A DNA stretch of 45,329 nucleotides, from contig CANIWJ010000017.1 of NCBI GenBank assembly GCA_947471035.1, positions 1 to 45,329 of the forward strand, given 5' to 3'. Of this stretch, positions 32,617 through 41,766 are shown one piece after another; position 1 is the first letter of the stretch; the number at the start of each line of letters is the position of its first letter. A program made the translations under genes and the position numbers. Under the pieces are notes generated by a model. That model saw nothing but the letters and a program-made list of their open reading frames with translations. It did no database searches and had not been told where the DNA came from. Source of the stretch: Verrucomicrobiota bacterium. Its GTDB lineage: Bacteria > Verrucomicrobiota > Verrucomicrobiia > Opitutales > Opitutaceae.

Positions 32617-33759
32617 TCAACCAGCGCTCCCCGCCGCCGCCTTCAAACGCTCAACCTCGGCCCTCAGCGCGGCTATTTCCGCCTGCGCTGAATAAAGTTC
32701 CTGATCGAAGGCTTTACGTAGGGAAATGTTCCGCGCGATGCCGATCAAACCGATGATTTTCCCCTCGGGATTTCGATACGGCAACTTGCTCGTCAATACC
32801 CACAGCTCCTTGCCCTCCGCCGTCCGCACCATCTCCTCCCGGTTGATAACCGGCATGCCGGTGGCCATCACCGCACGTTCGTCCTGTTCGTAAAGCTTAA
32901 CCAAATCCGGAAGACCGAAATCCGCATCCTTCCGCCCCCGTAAACCAGCCGGCGTCGTCCCCATCCAGTTGGCAATCACATGATTAGCCAATAAAAATCG
33001 GCCCTGCATATCCTTAATGAAAATCGCGTCCGGCAACCCTGTCAGCAAAGCCTCCAACAGGTGCCGCTCTGTCGCCAGTGCTGACTCCGTGTTTTTCAGC
33101 TCGGTGACATCCCGCGAATACCCGTAAATTCCGATCACCCTCCCGGCCTGATCCAAAAGCGGTGCCTTCCACGTCAGACACCAAGTCTCAGTGCCGTCAT
33201 CATAGGTTTCTTTCTCCAACTTAGCCTCCATGCTGCGACCCGTGAGCATGATCTCCTGCTCATCGTCGAATGCCTGCTGCGCATGCTCCGACGAGAAAAA
33301 ATCGAAGTCGCTCCGCCCGATCAAAAACGACGGATCCGAAACCCCGAAATGCCGGGCAATCGCCTGATTCGCCGCCAGAAATCTTCCGCACCGATCCTTA
33401 TAGAAAACCGGATCCGGCAACAGCGCCAGTAACCGGTTAAAAAATACCGACTGCGCCCGACCCGCCCGCTCCGCCAAAGCCTGCGCAATCGACGCATCCA
33501 CCACCTCGGGAGCATCATCATTAGGCACCGCGCACGAAGCCGCGTACGTGTAAACCAAGTCGATCGCCGCCGCCCGGTCCTTTTTCGGCCAGTCCGGCCC
33601 GATAACCGCCACCGTGACCGGATACGCCTTTAGCGCCGCCTCCAAACTCGTCAAATCTTCCACCGTCGGTAAAACTCTGGCCTCTTGGGCGAAGGCAAGC
33701 GCCTTGATATCCTGCGATGCACAACCAACCGGTAGCAAATTACGAAGTAAGGGATCCAT
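32617..33759 (-). CDS. Tandem PAS-domain protein
   Basis: 380 residues using the ATG at 33759; a GTG at 33813 would add 18 unlikely residues. An N-terminal region of about 90 residues resembles a degenerate receiver-like fold (ALAFAQEARVLPTVEDLTSLEAALKAYPVTVAVIGPDW). Two PAS domains follow (LLALLPDPVFYKDRCGRFLAANQAIARHFG... and LLTGLPDAIFIKDMQGRFLLANHVIANWMG...), each ending in a PAC-type strand (IGIYGYSRDVTE; IGLIGIARNIS). It ends in a short coiled coil with no kinase, GGDEF or HTH output domain, so it must act through a partner. Confidence 0.8.
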   Translation of the reverse strand: MDPLLRNLLPVGCASQDIKALAFAQEARVLPTVEDLTSLEAALKAYPVTVAVIGPDWPKKDRAAAIDLVYTYAASCAVPNDDAPEVVDASIAQALAERAGRAQSVFFNRLLALLPDPVFYKDRCGRFLAANQAIARHFGVSDPSFLIGRSDFDFFSSEHAQQAFDDEQEIMLTGRSMEAKLEKETYDDGTETWCLTWKAPLLDQAGRVIGIYGYSRDVTELKNTESALATERHLLEALLTGLPDAIFIKDMQGRFLLANHVIANWMGTTPAGLRGRKDADFGLPDLVKLYEQDERAVMATGMPVINREEMVRTAEGKELWVLTSKLPYRNPEGKIIGLIGIARNISLRKAFDQELYSAQAEIAALRAEVERLKAAAGSAG

Positions 33760-33875
33760 GAAAACAGTGGGTGTGGAGTTCCTGCATAAGATGAAGGTAA
33801 CGTGACAATTCACGCCTAAAGGTAACGTCTAAAGTATCGGTTCCGTTCACTTTATCTGAAGCAAAACCGAGGAAA

Positions 33876-34628
33876 TCATCCCAACGCCACCTCGAATTTC
33901 ACCGCGTCCTCCGGCGTATCAACCCCCAATCCCGGATCCGCTGTCACATCGCAGGCAATCTCAAACCCATTTTCCAACACTCGCAGCTGCTCCAATTTCT
34001 CAATTCGCTCGTAACGCCCCGGCGGCAACGTCGCGATTTTCTCCAACAATTCCGCCTTATACGCGTAGAGCCCGAGATGCTTGAAACACGGATTCGCCCG
34101 CACCCACGCATCGTCCACCTTCCCCCCCAAATCCCGCGCATACGGCATCGGCGAACGTGAAAAATACAAGGAGCGCCACCCACCACCCGGCGCGAAAACC
34201 ACTTTCACTTGATTCGGATTAACAAAATCCTCCGCGCGCAAAAACGGTGTAGCCAGCGTGGCCATCGCCGCCGGCCCCGCAATCAACTCCGCCAGCCGCC
34301 GAATCTGCGCACCCGTCACCAAAGGCTCGTCCGCTTGCACGTTGATCACCCGCGCCGCCCCTATGCTCCGATTCGCCTCCGCCAACCGGTCCGTACCGCT
34401 CTGATGCCGCACATCCGTCATCACGGTTCGGAATCCCGCCTCCTCCAGCGGTGCCGCCAGCAAGGGATCATCCACCGCGAACCAAAGCGGAAACTCCGGT
34501 GCCTCCGCCCGGATACGCTCCGCCACCCACAAAACCAAGGGCTTGCCCTTCACCCGATGCAGCAACTTGCGCGGAAAACGCGTCGATTCCAGACGGCAGG
34601 GCACGATGATGGCGACCGGGACATTCAT
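33876..34628 (-). CDS. kdsB: 3-deoxy-manno-octulosonate cytidylyltransferase
   Basis: 250 residues. Activates Kdo with CTP to CMP-Kdo for lipid A/LPS core synthesis. Motifs: [17 protein letters not shown] (nucleotide-binding loop), [25 protein letters not shown] with the metal-binding Asp, [19 protein letters not shown] and [12 protein letters not shown]. Full length. Divergent from the HPr gene. Confidence 0.93.
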   Translation of the reverse strand: MNVPVAIIVPCRLESTRFPRKLLHRVKGKPLVLWVAERIRAEAPEFPLWFAVDDPLLAAPLEEAGFRTVMTDVRHQSGTDRLAEANRSIGAARVINVQADEPLVTGAQIRRLAELIAGPAAMATLATPFLRAEDFVNPNQVKVVFAPGGGWRSLYFSRSPMPYARDLGGKVDDAWVRANPCFKHLGLYAYKAELLEKIATLPPGRYERIEKLEQLRVLENGFEIACDVTADPGLGVDTPEDAVKFEVALG

Positions 34629-34699
34629 AATGAAGACACCCTGCCTCGCTGGTTTTTGGGTTGCAAGCCGACGTCCCCCTGCGGACTTTGCCTCACTTC

Positions 34700-34993
34700 A
34701 TGGACAAGACCGACACCGCCGCCGCCCAGCTCACCCGCGAGCTTGTTGTGCAGAATAAGATGGGTATTCACGCCCGCCCCGCCGCCATGATCGTGCGCAT
34801 CACCAACAAGTTCAAAGCCGACGTCATGGTCGAGAAGGATGAAGAACAGGTGAACGGCAAATCCATCATGGGCCTCATGATGCTCGCCGCCGGCAAGGGC
34901 TCCAAAGTCAAATTCCTCGCCACCGGGGCCGACGCCGCCGCCATGCTCGACGAGCTCGACGCGCTCTTCGCCCGCAAGTTCGACGAGTCCTGA
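34700..34993 (+). CDS. HPr-family phosphocarrier protein
   Basis: 97 residues from the ATG at 34700; the upstream TTG at 34661 would add an unlikely extension. Active-site histidine in MGIHARPAAM and the regulatory serine in NGKSIMGLMML are both present, so it could be phosphorylated by enzyme I and by an HPr kinase. An N-terminal extension of about 12 residues precedes the HPr fold. No other PTS gene is in the window, which suggests a regulatory HPr/Npr-type role. Confidence 0.9.
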   Translation: MDKTDTAAAQLTRELVVQNKMGIHARPAAMIVRITNKFKADVMVEKDEEQVNGKSIMGLMMLAAGKGSKVKFLATGADAAAMLDELDALFARKFDES

Positions 34994-35022
34994 TAGCGCC
35001 GCCTGTCAAGACGGGCTTGGTT

Positions 35023-35823
35023 TCAGATCCCGAAAAACGCCCGCGCATTCGCCGTCGTTCGCGCCGCCAGCTCCGCCAAGGGCAAGCCCAGCGCCGCCGC
35101 CGCCGCTTCCGCCGTCAGACGCATATAGGCCGGCTCGTTTTCCTTCCCGCGATGCGGCACCGGCGTCAAATACGGCGCGTCCGTCTCCAGCATCAGCCTA
35201 TCGATCCTCTGCGCCACCAGCGCCGACCGCACCGGCTCGGCGTTTTTATACGTCACCACCCCGGTGAACGACCCGCGCCCGCCGCGCCGCGCCAGCTCGC
35301 CCATCTCCGCCGGTCCTTCCGTGAAACAGTGAAACACCACCCGCGACCACGGCACCCCGCTCGCCTCGATCATCTCCACGCTCTCCGCAAACGCGCCGCG
35401 CGAGTGCACCACCAGCGGACACCCCAAACGCGCCGCCAACTCCAACTGCGCCGCGAACGCCGCCCGCTGCCAGGTGAAAATCCGCTCCGCCCGCGCCGGG
35501 TCGTCCTTGGGCAGATGAAACCGGTCCAGCCCGCACTCCCCCAGCGCGACCGGCAACACGCCCTCACCCCGCCAAAACGCCTCCAACTGCGCCACTTCCT
35601 CACTCCAGCGCTCATCCACCGAACACGGATGCAGCCCCGCCGTGTAATACACCACCCCGGGATGCCGCTCCGCCAGCCCCCGATAGAGCGACCAGTCGTC
35701 GCTGGCCGTGCCGATCGTCACCATGCGCGTCACCCCCGCCGCCGCCGCCCGCGCCAGCACGGCGGCCGTCTCGCCGCGTTTCTCAAAACCTTCCAAATGG
35801 GTATGCGTATCGATGAGTTCCAT
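35023..35823 (-). CDS. tatD: TatD-family metal-dependent hydrolase
   Basis: 266 residues. Opens with the metal-binding HxH (MELIDTHTHL), then GLHPCS, ALGECGLDRFH, PLVVHSRGA, VVFHCFTEG and LMLETDAPYLTP, all in the expected order of the TatD DNase/deacylase TIM barrel. TatD proteins are 3'-5' DNases or D-aminoacyl hydrolases. Convergent with the HPr gene; 26 bp downstream of the carboxypeptidase gene on the same strand. Confidence 0.9.
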   Translation of the reverse strand: MELIDTHTHLEGFEKRGETAAVLARAAAAGVTRMVTIGTASDDWSLYRGLAERHPGVVYYTAGLHPCSVDERWSEEVAQLEAFWRGEGVLPVALGECGLDRFHLPKDDPARAERIFTWQRAAFAAQLELAARLGCPLVVHSRGAFAESVEMIEASGVPWSRVVFHCFTEGPAEMGELARRGGRGSFTGVVTYKNAEPVRSALVAQRIDRLMLETDAPYLTPVPHRGKENEPAYMRLTAEAAAAALGLPLAELAARTTANARAFFGI

Positions 35824-35849
35824 GGTTAAAATCCCCCGCAGCTCGACGC

Positions 35850-37367
35850 TCAGCCGCCGTAACGCTCTTCCAAATACGCCAGCAAGGCCTCCGGCCCCAG
35901 CTCCGTGCCCGTCGCCCGCCTGGTGAGCGCAAACGCATCCTCGCGCCGTCCGTGCGCGTGCACCTCACTCCGCAACCAGCCCAGCAAACGCCCGAACTCT
36001 CCGCGCGCGAAATCCTCCTCCAGCCCGGGCAGCCGGGCCTGCGCCGCCTTCCAGAGCTGGGCCGCGATCATATTGCCCAAGGTGTAGCTCGGGAAATATC
36101 CGAAGGCCCCGCCGCTCCAATGCACGTCCTGTAACACGCCTTCGCCCGCGTGCGCCGGCCGCCGCCCGAGCAGTTCCTCGCTCAAATCATCCCAAGCCGC
36201 TGGCAAATCCGCCACCGCCAGCTCGCCCGCGAACAGACGCTTCTCCAGCTCGAAACGCAGCAGGATGTGCAGGTTGTAGTGCACCTCGTCGGCATCCACC
36301 CGGATCAAGCCGCCCGGCTCCACCGCGTTGGCCGCCGCATGCAAGGCATCGCCCGAAATCCCCGCCAGCGGCCCGGGGAAAGCCGCCCCAAACTCCGCCT
36401 CCAGCCCGCGCCAAAACGCGCGCGAACGCGCCACCTGGTTTTCCCACAAACGACTCTGCGATTCATGCACCGCCATGCCCGCCGCCACCCCCAGCACCGT
36501 GCCCGCCTGCGCCGCCGGCAAGCCTTGCTCATACATTCCATGCCCCGCCTCGTGAATCGAGCTGTAGAGCGCATCCAAAGGTTGGTCCGCGTCAAACCGC
36601 GTGGTCAGCCGCACATCGTCGCCCGAACCTTCACAAAAGGGATGCAGCGACACATCCAGCCGTCCGCGCTCGTAATCAAAACCCAGCCGTGCCGTCACCA
36701 CGCGCACCAGTCTGCGCTGCGCCTCCACGTCGAAGCCGCGCAAAGTCACCGGACCTTCACCGCGCGCCAGCGCCTCACTCGCCGCCGCATCGATCCGCCG
36801 CGCCAGCGGCACCAAGCCAGCCCGCAAACGCGTGAACAACGCATCCACCTGCGCCGCCGTCAGCCCCGGATCGTGCCGGTCGATCGCCAGATCGTAGGGC
36901 CGATCACCATAGCCGAGCAGCTCCGCCTCCCGCCGCGCCAGCGCCAGATGTTTCTCCAAAAACGGGGCAAAGGCCCCGAAATCGCGCGCCGCCCGCGCCG
37001 CCGCCCAGGCATGATAGGCTTCGCTGGAAAGCCGCGCCTTCTCCGCCACCAGCTCGGTCGGCAACCGGGTCGCCCGCTCATAGTCGCGCCGCGCTCCCGC
37101 CACCACCAAGCGCTCCTCAGCGTCGAGCTCGGCCCCACCCGCTTCGCACGCGTCCAGCGCCTTGCCCAGCCCCGCCGCCGTGCTCTCGGCGTGCGCCAGC
37201 TCGGCCAACAGGGCCAGCTGCTCGCCCCGCCGCGCCGCCGCACCCGGCGGCAGATTCACCTGCTCGTCCCAGCCGAGCAGACCCGCGACCGAGCCCAACA
37301 CATGGATGCGCCGCAGACGCGCCAGCAACTCCCCATACGCACCGCATTTCACGTGGTCAGTTTCCAT
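35850..37367 (-). CDS. M32 carboxypeptidase (carboxypeptidase Taq family)
   Basis: 505 residues from the ATG at 37367; the GTG at 37424 only extends through low-quality sequence. Zinc site SIHEAGHGMYEQGLP (HExxH), then ESQSRLWENQVARSRAFW and the conserved RVDADEVHYNLHILLRFELE and GAFGYFPSYTLGNMIAAQLW of the family. N-terminal VAGLLGWDEQVNLPPGAAARRGEQLALLAEL is also typical. Removes C-terminal amino acids from peptides, cytoplasmic. Confidence 0.92.
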   Translation of the reverse strand: METDHVKCGAYGELLARLRRIHVLGSVAGLLGWDEQVNLPPGAAARRGEQLALLAELAHAESTAAGLGKALDACEAGGAELDAEERLVVAGARRDYERATRLPTELVAEKARLSSEAYHAWAAARAARDFGAFAPFLEKHLALARREAELLGYGDRPYDLAIDRHDPGLTAAQVDALFTRLRAGLVPLARRIDAAASEALARGEGPVTLRGFDVEAQRRLVRVVTARLGFDYERGRLDVSLHPFCEGSGDDVRLTTRFDADQPLDALYSSIHEAGHGMYEQGLPAAQAGTVLGVAAGMAVHESQSRLWENQVARSRAFWRGLEAEFGAAFPGPLAGISGDALHAAANAVEPGGLIRVDADEVHYNLHILLRFELEKRLFAGELAVADLPAAWDDLSEELLGRRPAHAGEGVLQDVHWSGGAFGYFPSYTLGNMIAAQLWKAAQARLPGLEEDFARGEFGRLLGWLRSEVHAHGRREDAFALTRRATGTELGPEALLAYLEERYGG

Positions 37368-37427
37368 GCGCGCACCCTGTCGAGCCACGCCACCGCCGCA
37401 AGCCTCCGCGCCGCCCGCGCGCACGGC

Positions 37428-37706
37428 TCACACCTTGGCGCCGTTGTCGCACTTGTAGTGCACCCGCCGCCGCAGCTCGGCCAGCGTGCGCTGCGCCGCG
37501 CGTTGCGCCGCTTCGGTATCGGGCGAACCGGGGATGATGCTGAGCGTGCCATTGTCCGAACGAGCCGGGAGGTTTTCGTCCTGAATCATCCCGCCGATCA
37601 AAAGCAGTTGCTCCGCCCAAGGGCTGAGTCGCGTGTTGGGAAAACCCGTTTGCTGGGCCAGCCAAAGAAAAAACTTGGCCGGAGGAATATTTGCGTCGCC
37701 TGACAT
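37428..37706 (-). CDS. Hypothetical protein, 92 aa
   Basis: I do not recognise a family. No signal peptide or membrane segment. The sequence has a helical start (PPAKFFLWLAQQTGF), a central 'SPWAEQLLLIGGMI', and ends in RTLAELRRRVHYKCDNGAKV. 60 bp upstream of the carboxypeptidase start on the same strand, and divergent from msrB with 64 bp between. The regular codon use and operon position support a real gene. Confidence 0.55.
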   Translation of the reverse strand: MSGDANIPPAKFFLWLAQQTGFPNTRLSPWAEQLLLIGGMIQDENLPARSDNGTLSIIPGSPDTEAAQRAAQRTLAELRRRVHYKCDNGAKV

Positions 37707-37770
37707 GTCTCACAAGGTGCGCGGCGTCCGCCTCGCTCGTCAACCGTCACCTCATTTCCGTTTCACCGCC

Positions 37771-38340
37771 ATGCTCCGCTCCTTCCTCGCCACCTTCTCG
37801 TTCGCGCTCGTGCTGACCTTCGCCGGCTGCGATTCCGCCGCTTCACGCGCCACCGCCGCCACCGACTCCACACCGGCCCCGGTCTTGCCTGCGCTCACCC
37901 CCGGCCCCGACGGCAAGGTCCGCCTCACCGACGCCGAGTGGCGGCAACGCCTCACTCCCGAACAATACCGCATCCTTCGCGACGCCGGCACCGAGCGCGC
38001 ATGCAGCGGCGCCTACTGGAAAGCCGAGGGCACCCCCGGCGTTTACCACTGCGCAGCCTGCGGCTTGGCCTTGTTCAACGCCCAGACGAAATTCGACTCC
38101 GGCACCGGCTGGCCCAGCTTTTACCAACCCATCGAAAAAGGGCGCATCCTGGAGCGCACCGACACCACCCTCGGCATGGTCCGCACCGAAACCCTCTGCT
38201 TCCGCTGCGAGAGCCACCTCGGCCACTCCTTCGACGACGGCCCCGCCCCCACCGGCCTGCGCTACTGCATGAACTCCGGTGCGATCATCTTCGTGCCCGC
38301 CACGCCGAAGAACGGGGAAACCGCCAAAGCCAAGCCTTGA
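37771..38340 (+). CDS. msrB: Lipoprotein peptide-methionine (R)-S-oxide reductase
   Basis: 189 residues from the ATG at 37771. The lipobox LTFAGC (Cys19) makes it an exported lipid-anchored MsrB. Zinc-binding CAAC and CFRC pairs, the core FDSGTGWPSFYQP, HLGHSFDDGPAPTGLRYCMNSGAIIF with the catalytic Cys (RYCMNS), and TERACSGAYW, whose Cys may be the resolving residue. Repairs oxidised methionine in envelope proteins. No msrA is seen here. Confidence 0.92.
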   Translation: MLRSFLATFSFALVLTFAGCDSAASRATAATDSTPAPVLPALTPGPDGKVRLTDAEWRQRLTPEQYRILRDAGTERACSGAYWKAEGTPGVYHCAACGLALFNAQTKFDSGTGWPSFYQPIEKGRILERTDTTLGMVRTETLCFRCESHLGHSFDDGPAPTGLRYCMNSGAIIFVPATPKNGETAKAKP

Positions 38341-38390
38341 GCTCGCGTTGAAGTCGGCGTAGTGTAAGGCCTTAACTCTTCCCGCCGCGC

Positions 38391-38843
38391 ATGTCCAAAG
38401 TCATCCAGTCCGCCACCGATCCAGTTAAACAGTTCTCCGTCTTCACCGAGAACCGGGTCGGCCGCCTCTCCGACCTCACCTCGCTCTTCCGCGCCAACAA
38501 CGTGCACGTGATGGCCCTCACCGTGCTCGACTTTACCGACACCACCATCCTGCGCCTCGTGGTGGATGACACCGACAAGGCCCGCGAGCTCATGGTGAAC
38601 AACGATTTCCCCTACACCGAGTGCGACGTCCTCGCGGTCGAAATCAGCGACGAATCCGACCTGCGCGAGGTCCTCGCCGCCCTGCTCGAAGCCGAGATCA
38701 ACATCCACTACGTTTACAGCTTCATCAAACGGCCCGAGGGCAAATCCGCCTTGGTACTCAACATCGAAGACCCCGACGTCGCCGCGCAGTCCCTCAACAC
38801 CCACGGCTTCCGCGTGCTCACCCAGTCGGACATCACCCGCTGA
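38391..38843 (+). CDS. Tandem ACT-domain protein
   Basis: 150 residues made of two ACT domains (about 12-80, KQFSVFTENRVGRLSDLTSLFRANNVHVMALTVLDF...; and 82-148, AVEISDESDLREVLAALLEAEINIHYVYSFI...). No enzymatic domain, so a stand-alone amino-acid-sensing or regulatory protein of unknown ligand. Ends at a strong bidirectional terminator. Confidence 0.85.
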   Translation: MSKVIQSATDPVKQFSVFTENRVGRLSDLTSLFRANNVHVMALTVLDFTDTTILRLVVDDTDKARELMVNNDFPYTECDVLAVEISDESDLREVLAALLEAEINIHYVYSFIKRPEGKSALVLNIEDPDVAAQSLNTHGFRVLTQSDITR

Positions 38844-38869
38844 ACCGGAATCCCGTCTACTTCATTCAC

Positions 38870-38906
38870 AAAAAAGGGCGGCCCACTCGGGCCGCCCTTT
38901 TTATTT
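38870..38906. terminator. Bidirectional terminator between convergent genes
   Basis: AAAGGGCGGCCC - ACTC - GGGCCGCCCTTT, a 12-bp perfect stem with A-tract before and T-tract after, ending both the ACT gene and the leftward gene 38917-40971. Confidence 0.92.
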
Positions 38907-38916
38907 TCCGAAACAC

Positions 38917-40971
38917 TCACTCCTCCGACGCCGCATCAGCCTCGATCGCCGAAGCCGAGCGACGCTTGGTGCGAGGCCGCGCGCCCTTGGAATCTCCGGC
39001 CGCAGCCTTGGCCGGGACCGGCTTCGCTTCGCCACCCGCCTTGGCTGGCTTGCGTGCCGCCGACTTCGCCGCCTTCGCGTTCAACCACAAGGAGCCGTCC
39101 TTGGCGAAACGGTTGATCCAATAGATCTCGCCCGCGTGCTCGACAAAGACCGGCTTGGCCTCCGTCTCGCCCTCCGCCACCGCCGCAGGCACCACGATCC
39201 CATGCCCGGCCAGAATCGCGACCAACGCAGCTTCGTCGCGACCAAGCGCATTGGCGAGAAACGCCAGCGAACCCGACCAGCCGCTCTTGCTGCGATTCGC
39301 TTTTAACAACAAGCGCAACGCCGACAACTGACCCTCCTCCGGAACCGTCGCGCTCCCTTGAGCCGCCGGCACCGGAGCCGAGACGGAAACCATCTCGGCT
39401 CCGACCACCGGTTCAGCCGCCACCGCCAAGGGCGGCATCGCACGGGGCACTGCGCGAAAAATCGGCGGCTCGTTCGCCGGACCCGCTTCCGCTGCCGCCG
39501 CCACTGAGCCCGTCACCGGAGCCGCCGCCTCCGCTGCGGACGAAGCCGGAGCACCGGGTGCCGTCGATGCCACTCCTTCGCTACGTTCGCGCGGAGTCGC
39601 CTCACGTCCGTTAATCCAGAGCACGCCGTTTCCATCTTTATTCACCCAGTAAACATAGGCGCCGATGATGTGGTTCTCCGCCTTGCCGTTGGCGACCTCG
39701 GAAGGCACCAACCCAAGCTCGGCCACCGCCGCCTTGAGCACCGATTCCTCGACCTTAAAGTACTTTGCCAGATACGAACTGGAGCCGGAATAGCCCGGCC
39801 CGCGCCGATTGCGCCGCATCTGCGGACGGATCAAATCCAGCAACGCCTCACCGGTCGGCAAACTATTCGCATTCGCCACTTGGGCCACCGGAACCGACGA
39901 CGACGGTTCCACTCCCGTCGCGACGGCGGAAACCGCCACCCCTTCGGCCGGGGGAGCCACCACTGCAACGGCTGCCGCTTGAGCCGCCTCGCGGGCCGCC
40001 GCTTGGGCGATCACCTGTGCCTTCGCCGCCTCGCGCGCAGCGTCACGCGCGGCCTGCGCCGCCGCCTGCTGGTCGCGACGCGCCTGCTCGGCCGCTATAC
40101 GCTGCGCCTCGCGCTCCGCGCGACGCGCCTGCTCGGCCGCTTCCCTTGCCGCCTGCTCGGCGACCCGCTTGGCGCGCTCTGCCTCCGCCGCCGCATGCTC
40201 CTCGGCCAGCGCCACGAAAACCGGATCAGACGGATCCAAGGGCTTGGCCGGAATGATACGATACTTCGGCCGTGGCTTTTCGCGGGTATTCAGGAAATAC
40301 TGCCCTCGATTATTCTTCTCCACCCAGTAAAGGTCACCCTCGTATTCCACGTAAACCGGCGCATCCGTATCGTGTTCGGGAATGACGAAACCGCACTCCA
40401 CCATCGCCCCGTGCAGGTCCGGCTCGGGCTGGTCCCAGCGCTTGGCCAGATAATTGAGCGCCACAGACTGGCCAGGCGTGGTCGGGTTTTTGCGCAGGTG
40501 CGGTTTGATCGCATCAAAGAACACCGGCAGATCATCCTCAAACGCGTCGTCGTTCCAGTCGTCGGAACCGTGCGAGGCCTCATCGGCCAGCGCCTCGGGA
40601 TCGTGGTCACGATCGGTATCGCGCAAACGACGCAGGCTGTCTGGCCCGGCCGCCTTGTCGCCCGGGCTTGCGCCCTCCGGCGCATCGGCCGAAGCGGCGG
40701 CGTCGCCAGCGTGCTGTTTGTGCATCAACTCGGCGCGCAGCTTGTCCGCCTCCGCCTTGGCGGCGGCGGCGACCGCCGCCTCCAAAGTCCATTCGCGCTG
40801 GGTCGGACGCCGCACCAGACCGTTGAAAACGAGCGAGTTGTTCGCGTCGGCACGAAAATCGATGATCTCCCACTCGTCCTTGCCGAGCTGGTTCAGGTAG
40901 CTCTCCAGCATGGTGGCGGAGGCGAATCCGCCTTTGCCGCTGGTAATCACTTTATATTCCCAAAGGGCCAT
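38917..40971 (-). CDS. DUF4177-like protein with three internal repeats
   Basis: 684 residues, cytoplasmic (no signal peptide). Residues 1-55 (MALWEYKVITS ... LNQLGKDEWEIIDF) resemble a DUF4177 domain. Three copies of an 80-residue module follow at about 151-228, 377-453 and 551-631. Each has a helical half with a 'LAK/LAN' helix and '(A/V)ECGFVIP', '(A)ELGLVPS' or 'GHGIVVP', and a beta half ending '(L/V)YWV...G..(F/W)(L/I)N'. Copies 1 and 2 are joined by an Ala/Arg/Glu coiled coil (about 255-335); copies 2 and 3 by a Pro/Ala/Val linker. The C-terminus is basic (KSAARKPAKAGGEAKPVPAK...RTKRRS), possibly nucleic-acid-binding. Function unknown. Confidence 0.75.
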   Translation of the reverse strand: MALWEYKVITSGKGGFASATMLESYLNQLGKDEWEIIDFRADANNSLVFNGLVRRPTQREWTLEAAVAAAAKAEADKLRAELMHKQHAGDAAASADAPEGASPGDKAAGPDSLRRLRDTDRDHDPEALADEASHGSDDWNDDAFEDDLPVFFDAIKPHLRKNPTTPGQSVALNYLAKRWDQPEPDLHGAMVECGFVIPEHDTDAPVYVEYEGDLYWVEKNNRGQYFLNTREKPRPKYRIIPAKPLDPSDPVFVALAEEHAAAEAERAKRVAEQAAREAAEQARRAEREAQRIAAEQARRDQQAAAQAARDAAREAAKAQVIAQAAAREAAQAAAVAVVAPPAEGVAVSAVATGVEPSSSVPVAQVANANSLPTGEALLDLIRPQMRRNRRGPGYSGSSSYLAKYFKVEESVLKAAVAELGLVPSEVANGKAENHIIGAYVYWVNKDGNGVLWINGREATPRERSEGVASTAPGAPASSAAEAAAPVTGSVAAAAEAGPANEPPIFRAVPRAMPPLAVAAEPVVGAEMVSVSAPVPAAQGSATVPEEGQLSALRLLLKANRSKSGWSGSLAFLANALGRDEAALVAILAGHGIVVPAAVAEGETEAKPVFVEHAGEIYWINRFAKDGSLWLNAKAAKSAARKPAKAGGEAKPVPAKAAAGDSKGARPRTKRRSASAIEADAASEE

Positions 40972-41145
40972 AATTTATAGGGTTTGCGTAAAAGCAGACT
41001 CACGCATCCCACAGCCGTCCGGCATTGCCCAGCCCATTTTCATATTCTTACGCCCCAATTGGAAAAAACCAATATACCCCGCCCACCGCGCAATTCTTGC
41101 GCTTGCCAAGCGCCGCTGCCGCCCCCTTTCCTGCGCCCCATTCCG

Positions 41146-41547
41146 ATGCGACGCGTCTCCGCACTTTTTGTTCTCTGCGCCTGGCTACTGGCCAGCGGCG
41201 CGCATTGGGACTTCGTGCAGGGCTTCGCCTGGGGGCGCATGATCGCCGCCTACAGCCGCACCATGCCGCTGGAACAGGCCATCAAACTGACCTTTACCGC
41301 CGATAATCTCTGCGGCGTCTGCGAATTCGTCGCCGAGGGCAAAACCCGCGCCGACGCCCTGCCCGTCGGCCAAACTCCAACAGCGCCGGGCGAAACCGTG
41401 GCCAAAGCCAAGCCGCCCATCGCCCCCGCCCCCGAGCACCTTTTTGTCTTTTGCCCCGTGTCCGAGCCCCAGTGGCCGACGGAGCATTTCCTGCCTGACG
41501 CCAACGCGCGTCCCGCCCCGCCCGTAGAGCCGCCACGCGCGGCCTGA
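41146..41547 (+). CDS. Small exported protein with CxxC motif
   Basis: 133 residues from the ATG at 41146; the longer frame from 40984 lies over the upstream promoter region. Signal peptide or anchor 1-18, then 'WDFVQGFAWGRMIAAYSRTMPLEQAIKLTFTADNLCGVCEFVAEGK', and a Pro/Ala-rich tail. The CGVC pair could bind a metal. I do not recognise a family with confidence (a DUF2946-like resemblance is possible). It is followed after 219 bp by a TonB-dependent receptor and may belong to the same metal locus. Confidence 0.6.
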   Translation: MRRVSALFVLCAWLLASGAHWDFVQGFAWGRMIAAYSRTMPLEQAIKLTFTADNLCGVCEFVAEGKTRADALPVGQTPTAPGETVAKAKPPIAPAPEHLFVFCPVSEPQWPTEHFLPDANARPAPPVEPPRAA

Positions 41548-41766
41548 GTCACCCTGCTCCGGCGGGTTCCCGTAAGAACCGCCTCTCATTCTGGTTTTGC
41601 CTCAAACGCGAACCGGTTTGATCGCCCGCCCCAGCCCTTCGCTTGGCCGGGCAGTTTACAGCGTCCCGCCTGCACGACAAGCGGGCCAGCATCCAAGACT
41701 CCCGCAAAAACATGGCCTCTTCCTGCCGCCGCCGCGCGTGCGCGAACGCCTCCGATCCGCTCATCC

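Noticed and set aside
36150-37703. A 517-codon frame opposite the M32 carboxypeptidase
   Set aside because: Arg/Gln-rich shadow of a well-conserved enzyme gene.
37702-37709. A further GACATGTC core on the start codon of the 92-residue protein
   Set aside because: Only the 8-bp core matches; the flanks lack the CG arms and there is no second site at 46-47 bp. One chance hit of an 8-mer is expected in 45 kb.
41548-41766. A riboswitch (cobalamin type) ahead of the TonB receptor gene
   Set aside because: I looked for the conserved B12-box and other core elements in the 219-bp leader and found none.
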